From NCBI GenBank assembly GCA_019347895.1, contig JAHWKM010000005.1, forward strand, positions 1 to 60,485: DNA of 60,485 nt, read 5' to 3'. The DNA is from Candidatus Parcubacteria bacterium (lineage in GTDB: Bacteria; Patescibacteriota; Saccharimonadia; Saccharimonadales; 2-12-FULL-41-12). The first letter of the stretch is position 1, and every line of letters starts with the position of its first letter. A program made the position numbers and the translations under genes. This document shows, piece after piece, positions 19,204 through 26,938 of this stretch. Below the pieces are notes generated by a model that ran no database searches, was not told the origin of the DNA, and saw only the letters and a list, made by a program, of their open reading frames with translations.

Positions 19204-20418
19204 TTATTGTTTTAAAAATCGTATAGCGGCGTCACGCTGCGGATCTTTTTTGGCTTCCGCGTCTTTATCGGTTAACTCGACTTTTTTGTCCGGTTCAATG
19301 CCTTCCTTATCGATATTGCGGCCGTTTGGCGTGAACCAGCGGGCTATAGTAACCTTTAACAGGCCGCCGAAATCAAGCGGTTTTACTTCTTGCACGCTGC
19401 CCTTGCCGTAGCTTTGTTCGCCAAATAAGGTAGCCGCATTGTTGTCCTTTAAGGCTCCCCCCACAATCTCGCTGGCGCTGGCGCTGCCTTCGTTTATCAA
19501 TACTGCCGTTTTTATTCCTCCTAGCATTGGGGTGTTTTGTGAAGTATAGGTCTTTATAACTACCTCATCTCGCTTTTCTTGCAGGATTGTGGCACCTTTT
19601 GGCAGCCAAATCTCTGAAACCCCAACCGATGCTTCCAGCAGGCCGCCGGGGTTGCCGCGCAGGTCCAAAATCACCTTATTCACCTGTTTGGCCTTAAAGT
19701 CTCTGGCGGCTTCTTTTACCAACTGGACAGTATCCTCGCCGAACCTGGTAATTTTTATAACTCCGATGTTTGACTCGAGAGTTTCAATTTCCACGCTCGG
19801 TATGGATATCTGGGCGCGGCTTACTTCTATATCCAGTTTTTCGCCGTTTCGAATTATGCCCAGCTTTACCTTCGTGCCTTTCGGCCCCCGTATTTTCTTG
19901 ACCGCTTCGGTAATAGATAAGTCATAGGCACTTTCTCCGTCGATTTCAGCGACTATATCTTTGGCTTTTATGCCGGTCTTGGCCGCCGGGAACCCTTCAA
20001 TCGGAGCTACGATTACAATCGCCTGTTCTTCCTTGCCCAGCTCGGCCCCGATACCCTCAAATGAACCGCTTAAACCTTCCTCAAAATCTTTGCTCTCCTC
20101 AGCATTCAAATATTCCGTGTAAGGGTCGCCGGAAGCCTTAACCAGCCCTTCCTTGAGCCCGTTGATCAATTCATCCGGGTCCAAATTCCCATCAAAACTA
20201 GCCTTGAGTTCGTCATATACTTCTTCGACGCCTTGGTAATTGAGTTTATTAGGCAAACGGTTGTTTTGGGAGGCCTCGTTTCGTTCGGTAGGCAAATTAA
20301 AGCTTATGACTCTTTGTTGTCCTAAAATAACACCAAGCGAAAAAACCAAGGCTATTAAAATTGCGCCTTTGAAAAAGTTTTTAGGCAACTTAAGTCGTGG
20401 TTTATATTTATTTTTCAA
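19204..20418 (-). CDS. S41 family C-terminal processing peptidase
   Basis: PDZ plus VILDLRGNPGGLLEASVGVSEIWLP, LINEGSASASEIVGGALKDNN, GEQSYGKGSVQ. Confidence 0.95.
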   Translation of the reverse strand: MKNKYKPRLKLPKNFFKGAILIALVFSLGVILGQQRVISFNLPTERNEASQNNRLPNKLNYQGVEEVYDELKASFDGNLDPDELINGLKEGLVKASGDPYTEYLNAEESKDFEEGLSGSFEGIGAELGKEEQAIVIVAPIEGFPAAKTGIKAKDIVAEIDGESAYDLSITEAVKKIRGPKGTKVKLGIIRNGEKLDIEVSRAQISIPSVEIETLESNIGVIKITRFGEDTVQLVKEAARDFKAKQVNKVILDLRGNPGGLLEASVGVSEIWLPKGATILQEKRDEVVIKTYTSQNTPMLGGIKTAVLINEGSASASEIVGGALKDNNAATLFGEQSYGKGSVQEVKPLDFGGLLKVTIARWFTPNGRNIDKEGIEPDKKVELTDKDAEAKKDPQRDAAIRFLKQ

Positions 20419-20508
20419 AAAACCCTTCCATATTCACTTATATATTAGCGTAAATCTAAAGAAAAATCTGCGGTTTTATTAAACTTTAGACTCTCTTTTG
20501 AATAGATT

Positions 20509-21726
20509 TTAGAAATGTATGAATTCTAAGCCAGAAGCTCTGACGTTCATTTCGCTATATTGCCCTGGTGCTCCAAAATTGAACTGACTAACTCTGATCC
20601 ACCCACCCCCCAGAACCGCCTCTACGTACATTACATGTCCAACAGGTCCGTAGTATCCTCCTGCTTCAGCAACCGCCACATCACCAACCCTTGGGTTGCT
20701 GTCTACTTTAATACCAGCGCTACGAGCATTGTCATCCCACAGATGGGCATTACCACGTCCTCCCCAATAAGGCATGTCTCGGCCTGATGCAGCAACCCTA
20801 TAAGCGGTATAGCTAACGCACTCGCGGTTGTACATACCCCAATTGTCGATAGTGTTATCCAGCGGATAATTGCAACCCCAGCGAGCTCCAAAATTATTTA
20901 CCGCATCGCGAGGATAGCCACCGCCGCAATTTCCACGAGCAACAATACTGACTCCTCCGCTACTTATAGCCCGTTTATTAGCTGCAAGCTGCTCGGCACG
21001 TATACTAGCTATTCTTCTTTGATTTGCCCTGATCTGAGCTTCTACCTTATTTTGCTCACTTTTATTCAAAGATAGTAGCCTGTTTTTTTCACTGCGTTGG
21101 CTTAATAATTGATTTTTTAGCCTTGTTTGTTCTTTAAGCAGTTTTTCTGCTTTATCTTTTTTAGTACTTAAGTCCAGCTTTAGCTGGTTGACCTTATCAA
21201 GGGTGGTCTTTACCTGGGAGCTAACACTTTCCCTGTACTGCTGCTGGTCAAAAAAGTCCGCCAAATCGTCACTCGAGGCCAGCATTTCCACAGTTGAAAT
21301 GTCGCCTTCTACGTAAATAGCCCGAATTATATCTCTTAGCAAACCTTTTTGCCTTTCAAGCTCTATCTCGGCTTTTTTGATTTCTTGTTTTAGCTTCGTA
21401 ATTTCTTTCTGGTGAGCCCGGATAGCTCCCGCTTTAGCATTAATTTCAACTTGCAGCTTATTAACAAGGTCTTTTAAACTTTTGGCCTCCGATCCAAGCT
21501 GGGCTGCAGCGGCCTCTTTTTTATTATTTTGTTTTTCTAGTTCTTTAATCCTTGTATCAAACTGATCAGCCTGAGCAACAGAAAAGCCGGCGACAGAAAA
21601 GGCCATGACAAAAACCAAGCATAAGGCCATTATTCCTTGGCGGCTTAGAACGGAAATACTTCTGTTTTTAATTTTTTTTGATTTTGACATTTTTATTTTT
21701 TGAGTGTACAAATACAATTTTAGCAT
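20509..21726 (-). CDS. Coiled-coil CHAP-domain peptidoglycan hydrolase (PcsB-like)
   Basis: N-terminal signal and long coiled coil; C-terminal NRECVSYTAYRVAASGRDMPYWGGRGNAHLW...VGDVAVAEAGGYYGPVGHVMYVE. Confidence 0.85.
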   Translation of the reverse strand: MLKLYLYTQKIKMSKSKKIKNRSISVLSRQGIMALCLVFVMAFSVAGFSVAQADQFDTRIKELEKQNNKKEAAAAQLGSEAKSLKDLVNKLQVEINAKAGAIRAHQKEITKLKQEIKKAEIELERQKGLLRDIIRAIYVEGDISTVEMLASSDDLADFFDQQQYRESVSSQVKTTLDKVNQLKLDLSTKKDKAEKLLKEQTRLKNQLLSQRSEKNRLLSLNKSEQNKVEAQIRANQRRIASIRAEQLAANKRAISSGGVSIVARGNCGGGYPRDAVNNFGARWGCNYPLDNTIDNWGMYNRECVSYTAYRVAASGRDMPYWGGRGNAHLWDDNARSAGIKVDSNPRVGDVAVAEAGGYYGPVGHVMYVEAVLGGGWIRVSQFNFGAPGQYSEMNVRASGLEFIHF

Positions 21727-21879
21727 AAGCTTATAAATAAATCAACCCCTCTCCCCCAGGTTGCGGAGGAAATTATTTAGTATTAGATGTAGTTTGATTT
21801 TCGTAGTATTTATGTGTGGGGGGCGCAACCTGCCGGTTTTTCGGTATTTGTTTATTGCGCTTATGACTATACTAACACA

Positions 21880-22869
21880 CTATTTTCGGAGACGAAGTTT
21901 TTCTAATTTTTGGCGGAACATCGGATGCGACACCCGCAAATAGCGGTGAGTAGCAATGAGCGAAGAGACCACGCCGATAGCTATGCCGGCTCCTAGCTGC
22001 AGCAATAAGATCCACCAGAAGTTCGACGCAAAATAAGTATTGGTATATTGAAGATCCAAAAGTCCCAAGCTGGTCGCGCCAAATGCCTGGGACTGAAATA
22101 CAAATAATGAATTAATCAGCAGCAGAGAAATAACGGCGGATACTATGCCATAAAGCATGGCTTCCACTATAAAAGGACCTCTTATATACCAGGGGTTCGC
22201 GCCCAGCAGTCGCATGATGTTCAGCTCCTCGCGCCGGTTAAAAATAGCCATCTGAATGGTGTTAAATATCAGAAGCATGGAGATCACTGCGAAGATAACA
22301 ACACCCGCGAAGACTGCCCTCTTAAAAAAAGATGTGGCGTTGGTTATTTTATCTATGGCATCCTTGCGGCTGCCGGAGTATGAGGTTTCGGTATAAAGTT
22401 CCTTGACCTCCGGAGATTCTATGAGGGCTGTTATGCTTGCTATTTTATCGGGCTCATATTCATGCGGCTTGATTCGGACTGTCTCCGGCAAAGGGTTCTC
22501 TACCGAGGCCACGGCAATCAACGCGTCGGCATCCTGGTCGTTTTTTTTCTCTTTTCGGTAATCTTCCAGGGCTTTTTCTTTTGAAATGTATTCCACGGAT
22601 TTAACTTCAGGATTTTCTTGCAACTTTTCGAGCAATTCATTTCTCTGCTCTTCGTTCACTGAATCCTTTAAGTAAACAGATATGCCGATTTTGTCATTAA
22701 TTTGCTGAATGGTGTGATTGAAGGTCGCGTTGGCAATAACGGAAAACAAAACGATAGTAAGGGTTACGACCATAACTGCCGTGGCTGCCACGCTCAGGCT
22801 AATGTTGCGCACAAAGTTTACGCTACCGCTGCGAAATACTCTCGATAAGGTAATGAAACGCCTGTCCAT
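21880..22869 (-). CDS. ftsX: Cell division protein FtsX
   Basis: Permease topology; NIMRLLGANPWYIRGPFIVEAMLYG; downstream of ftsE. Confidence 0.92.
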   Translation of the reverse strand: MDRRFITLSRVFRSGSVNFVRNISLSVAATAVMVVTLTIVLFSVIANATFNHTIQQINDKIGISVYLKDSVNEEQRNELLEKLQENPEVKSVEYISKEKALEDYRKEKKNDQDADALIAVASVENPLPETVRIKPHEYEPDKIASITALIESPEVKELYTETSYSGSRKDAIDKITNATSFFKRAVFAGVVIFAVISMLLIFNTIQMAIFNRREELNIMRLLGANPWYIRGPFIVEAMLYGIVSAVISLLLINSLFVFQSQAFGATSLGLLDLQYTNTYFASNFWWILLLQLGAGIAIGVVSSLIATHRYLRVSHPMFRQKLEKLRLRK

Positions 22870-22887
22870 ATTAGATTACACCTTTTC

Positions 22888-23060
22888 GATCTGCCTTACA
22901 CACTTGAGTGCCAGACACAATCCGCCCACGGCGGACGGACTGAGCCGTATAATTTATACGGCTCAGGAGTATCACAGGAGAAAATTGCGTCTGGCGCCAA
23001 GAAGCTGGCGGGGTTTTGGGCTCTGCCCGAAAGCGGGACAGCTGGTGTGTAAGGCAGATC
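22888..23060 (-). other. Multi-stem structured element between ftsE and ftsX
   Basis: Perfect 16-bp outer inverted repeat GATCTGCCTTACACAC/GTGTGTAAGGCAGATC; inner stems GCCAGACGCAAT/ATTGTGTCTGGC and CTGAGCCGTATAA/TTATACGGCTCAG. Confidence 0.7.
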
Positions 23061-23769
23061 ACTCGTTATACCCGCTGTTAGCCCTATCGCTGACGATTTT
23101 GCCGTCTCTTATAGTCACCACGCGTCTTTTCAGACGGTTTACAATTTCTTGATTATGGGTAGTCAAAAGCACAGTCGTGCCGAATTTATTAATTCTTTCT
23201 AATACTTTTATAACGTCCCAGGCATGCTTCGGGTCAAGATTGCCGGTCGGTTCATCGGCTATTAATATCTTTGGCTGGCGGACAACCGCCCTGGCTATCG
23301 CTACCCGCTGCATTTCGCCTCCCGATAATTCGCGCGGATAATTCTTGGCCTTATTTTTAAGTCCGACAATATTTAATACTTTAGGCACGGTATAACGGAT
23401 TTCCCGGTTGGAATAACCGGCAATTTCCAGAGCGAACGCTACATTTTCAAAGACGGATTTATTGGGCAGCAATTTAAAATCCTGAAAAACCACGCCTATT
23501 TTTCGACGAAGCCTAGGAATATTTTTATCCTTTAACCGTTCATAATCTATTCCGCCGATAATAATTTTGCCGCTTGAAGGTTTCTCTTCCCTAGTCAAAA
23601 TTTTAAGCAGCGTGGATTTGCCGGCACCACTTGGACCTACGATAATCACGAATTCCCTCGGTTCAACATGCAAGCTAATCCGGTCCAGGGCAGCCATCTT
23701 CCTAGGCTGGTATGTTTTAGTTACTCGATCCAAAAGAATCATTAGCACTATTATAGCAAAAACGCTCAT
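23059..23769 (-). CDS. ftsE: Cell division ATP-binding protein FtsE
   Basis: IVGPSGAGKSTLLKIL...LSGGEMQRVAIARAVVRQPKILIADEPTGNLDP. Confidence 0.95.
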   Translation of the reverse strand: MSVFAIIVLMILLDRVTKTYQPRKMAALDRISLHVEPREFVIIVGPSGAGKSTLLKILTREEKPSSGKIIIGGIDYERLKDKNIPRLRRKIGVVFQDFKLLPNKSVFENVAFALEIAGYSNREIRYTVPKVLNIVGLKNKAKNYPRELSGGEMQRVAIARAVVRQPKILIADEPTGNLDPKHAWDVIKVLERINKFGTTVLLTTHNQEIVNRLKRRVVTIRDGKIVSDRANSGYNE

Positions 23770-23818
23770 CTTTAGATAAAGAAGTAAAATCTTATTTATA
23801 ATAAAGAACGAATTTCCG

Positions 23819-24366
23819 GTACTTCGTACCTACAGCCATCTTCTTTCGACAAAGAAGCAAGTCCATTCTTTTGTGCCGACAAAAGAATGCAAAAACTCTT
23901 GGGCGTCGATCCATCATGACTGTCTCATTGCCAAAAGCAACAACGGCTTGAAAAACTCCCTTTGGTCGGCTTCGCTCTTTATTAATTAATAAAGATGTCG
24001 CTCAGCTCGCTTTCAAGCCTTAAAGTTGTTGTTTTGACACTCGTCAATCAGGACGGCTCTCTATGCCCAAACACGGGAGAATGGAATTTCCATTACTATT
24101 TAATTTGAGAAATTGAAGAATTTCTCATCTACTTTTGGTCAGGCTCTGGAAGTTCCTGATGAGTGAATGTCTAAAGCACAATTTCTAGCGAGGAAGTGTC
24201 TGAAGCTTTCCATCCTATGGATCAATAAAGGAAGGCTGAGTTTTCCGAAGCATTGTGCTCTTTGACAATGAACTCCTCAAGAACTGGAAGCCGCCTGCGG
24301 CATTTTGGGATACTTTTGCTGCTGCTGGGAAAAGTATCGACTTGTTTCTTGGTCACAAGAAAATGA
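23819..24366. repeat. Composite multi-hairpin intergenic elements C (minus) and D (plus), head-to-head
   Basis: TTTGACACTCGTCAATCAGGACGGCTCTCTATGCCCAAAC (reverse complement of the element A core) and a plus-oriented core at 24147-24290; terminal stem-loops on both ends. Confidence 0.8.
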
Positions 24367-24368
24367 CC

Positions 24369-25445
24369 TTATTTAATAGAATAATCAGTATAGGCTTCGA
24401 GGAAGTCATTTAGGTCGCCGTCCAGGACCTTGTCCGGGTCTTTGCTCTCATAACCCGTCCGCAAATCTTTTACCTGTTTATAGGGGTGTAGGACATAGTT
24501 TCGTATTTGGTTGCCCCAGGCGGCCTGTTCATTCGGGCCCTTCAGTTGGGAAATTTTTTCGGCATGCTGCTCTATTTTCAATTGGGCCAGTTTGGAGCGC
24601 AAGATTGTCATAGCTGTTTCTTTATTCTGTAGCTGCGAACGCTCGTTTTGGATACTGACAACAATACCGGTTGGCAAATGCGTAACGCGCACGGCTGAAT
24701 CGGTAGTGTTTACGCTCTGGCCACCTCGTCCGCCAGCCCGGAAAACATCGATTTTCAGCTCGCTGTCATCTATTGGCAGGGATTCAGGTTCGTCAATTTC
24801 GGGCATAATGTCGACTTTGGCAAAGCTGGTTTGGCGCAAGCTTTGGGCGTTAAATGGGCTCTGCCGGACCAGACGATGGACACCATGCTCGCCTTTTAGC
24901 TTGCCGTAGGCCAGCGGACCAGAAATTTCTAAACTTACACTTTTTAGACCGGCCTCATCGCCGATAGATTCATCTAAAATCCTGGCTTTGTAGCCTTGCG
25001 CCTCCGCCCAGCGCAAATACATCCGCTGCAGCATAGCCGCCCAGTCCTGAGCGTCAACGCCGCCAGCCCCAGCCCGTATATCCAAAAGAACGTTATGTTC
25101 GTCGTACGGACCGCTAAAAGCCAGGTCCGTGTGCATACTCGTATATTTTTTTCGCAAAATTTTAAATTGTTTTTCTATGCCAAGCCGCAAAGACTCATCG
25201 TGCATCTCCAGCAATTCCTTTAGTTCCGCTGACTCTTTTTGCAGCTGTTCCCAAGCGTTAATTTTTTCTTCCAACCGTGCCAGCTGCTGCATTACCTTGA
25301 TAGCTTTTTGATTATCGTTCCAAAATCCCGGTTCTTCGCTTTTTTTCTTTAATTCTATTTGCTTCTTTTTTATTTTTTCCAAATCAATAGCCTCAACATC
25401 TTTTTGAATATTGCCGGCTAATTCGTTTATTTGCTGGGCGTCCAT
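24369..25445 (-). CDS. prfB: Peptide chain release factor 2
   Basis: RAGAGGVDAQDWAAMLQRMYLRWAEAQGY...[29 protein letters not shown]; no internal UGA frameshift site. Confidence 0.95.
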   Translation of the reverse strand: MDAQQINELAGNIQKDVEAIDLEKIKKKQIELKKKSEEPGFWNDNQKAIKVMQQLARLEEKINAWEQLQKESAELKELLEMHDESLRLGIEKQFKILRKKYTSMHTDLAFSGPYDEHNVLLDIRAGAGGVDAQDWAAMLQRMYLRWAEAQGYKARILDESIGDEAGLKSVSLEISGPLAYGKLKGEHGVHRLVRQSPFNAQSLRQTSFAKVDIMPEIDEPESLPIDDSELKIDVFRAGGRGGQSVNTTDSAVRVTHLPTGIVVSIQNERSQLQNKETAMTILRSKLAQLKIEQHAEKISQLKGPNEQAAWGNQIRNYVLHPYKQVKDLRTGYESKDPDKVLDGDLNDFLEAYTDYSIK

Positions 25446-25473
25446 GGTATCTGGCTTAATTCTTTGGCAGCTT

Positions 25474-26760
25474 TCAATTCCAAAGCGCGCTTAATTTTTC
25501 GGCCAGTTTATCGGCTGGGCGGCGGTCCGTGCCGCCTAAAATTCCCAAGCCCCAATTTTTATCCGTGAATAAATCTTGTACGCCCTTAACGATTTGCTGT
25601 TTGGTTACGGCCTTTATATGCTGCGGTGTTTTAGTATACTCCTCGATTTTGTCCTCAAAGAAATACCGGCCCATGTAGCCCGCGGATAACCCGCCAACTG
25701 TCTGAACGTCGCGCTGGAATCGCCCCAGCCGGTATTGTTTAGCGGCCTTAAGATCCTTTTCGGTTATCTTGCCGTCTTGTATTTTCTTTATCTCAGTAAT
25801 GATAATATCAAATAATTTCGAGGCATTTTTAGGCTGGACCTGAGCTCCAAACCACCAGTTGGTGGTATATTTGTCAAAAAATATGTTGGAATTCATACCG
25901 TAAACTAAGCCTCTCTCACGGGCTTTGCCCAGTACCCGCGAGTGCAAGGTCTCGGTTAGCATGCTGTTAACTAAGCTCATGGCATACAGTTCCTTTTCTC
26001 TCATGCGCCGAGCCATAAAGGTATCAAAATAAAAATAAAAGTTATCGACTGTTTCATTAGGAATAAATAGCGGTTTTTTGAGGCTCGTTGGTCGTTCTTC
26101 CGGTAATTTTTTACGACCGCCGCCTTTTGGTAAACCAATTGCGGCTAGACGTTTTTTAATATGATTGCGCCGGTTTAGAGTTAGATTGCCGGCGATGACG
26201 AATCTGATATTGCTGGTGTAGTGCGTTTTTTTATAGTGGTCAACTAAATCCTGGCAGGTGACGTTATCCATAAGCTCCAAGCGTTTTTGATAGGTGGCTG
26301 AATGGTAGCCGTAAGCTTCACGCAAGGCCAAGCTGAGGTGCCGGAAATGATTATTCGACCGAGCCATGAGCTCTTCCCGGACATTGCCTACCTCGGCCTT
26401 AAATTCTTCTTCGGCAAAAAGCGGTTCCGCCAAAGAAAGAATCATCCGGTCTATTATGCGCTGCCACTCAAAATCAGCGCACTCGGCTTCATAAGTTATG
26501 TCGTAATGGCCGGTACTGGCATTGGAATACGCTCCGTTTTTTTCAAAATCCGCCTGAAAATCCCGGGCTCTCGGAAATTTCTTATTGGCGCCTAAAATGA
26601 CATGTTCCATCAGATGCGGCGCCTCCCATTTTGCTTCCGGAACCAGATATTCTCCCGCCCGGACATTTATATAAAAAGTCATGACGCTGGCATCGGGGAC
26701 ATTAATAAATAGCCCCCTGGCCCCGTTATCGAATCTAGCTTCAGAAACCCAATGCTTCAT
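25474..26760 (-). CDS. M16 family zinc peptidase
   Basis: HLMEHVILGA (HxxEH) with the downstream Glu region; start set at MKHWVSEARF. Confidence 0.92.
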   Translation of the reverse strand: MKHWVSEARFDNGARGLFINVPDASVMTFYINVRAGEYLVPEAKWEAPHLMEHVILGANKKFPRARDFQADFEKNGAYSNASTGHYDITYEAECADFEWQRIIDRMILSLAEPLFAEEEFKAEVGNVREELMARSNNHFRHLSLALREAYGYHSATYQKRLELMDNVTCQDLVDHYKKTHYTSNIRFVIAGNLTLNRRNHIKKRLAAIGLPKGGGRKKLPEERPTSLKKPLFIPNETVDNFYFYFDTFMARRMREKELYAMSLVNSMLTETLHSRVLGKARERGLVYGMNSNIFFDKYTTNWWFGAQVQPKNASKLFDIIITEIKKIQDGKITEKDLKAAKQYRLGRFQRDVQTVGGLSAGYMGRYFFEDKIEEYTKTPQHIKAVTKQQIVKGVQDLFTDKNWGLGILGGTDRRPADKLAEKLSALWN

Positions 26761-26938
26761 CCAGATCTCCTGCACCATTCTGCCCGCCAAACTGCAAAGC
26801 CGTCTGCCCCGCAGGATTCTTGAGCTAAAACGCGATTTTCTTCTGCGGTACTCAAGGCGACGTACATATTTCCGTACGTCTTTTTCCGTTCCTCAAAGAG
26901 AAATCGCTTTTTAACTTCAAGTGCAGAATTCTGATACA

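Noticed and set aside
23819-24366. CRISPR array
   Set aside because: Repeats are few, irregular, internally palindromic and partly inverted; no regular direct repeat-spacer pattern, and no cas genes anywhere in the window
24369-25445. Programmed +1 frameshift in prfB
   Set aside because: The full RF2 N-terminal region is encoded in one frame with no in-frame UGA
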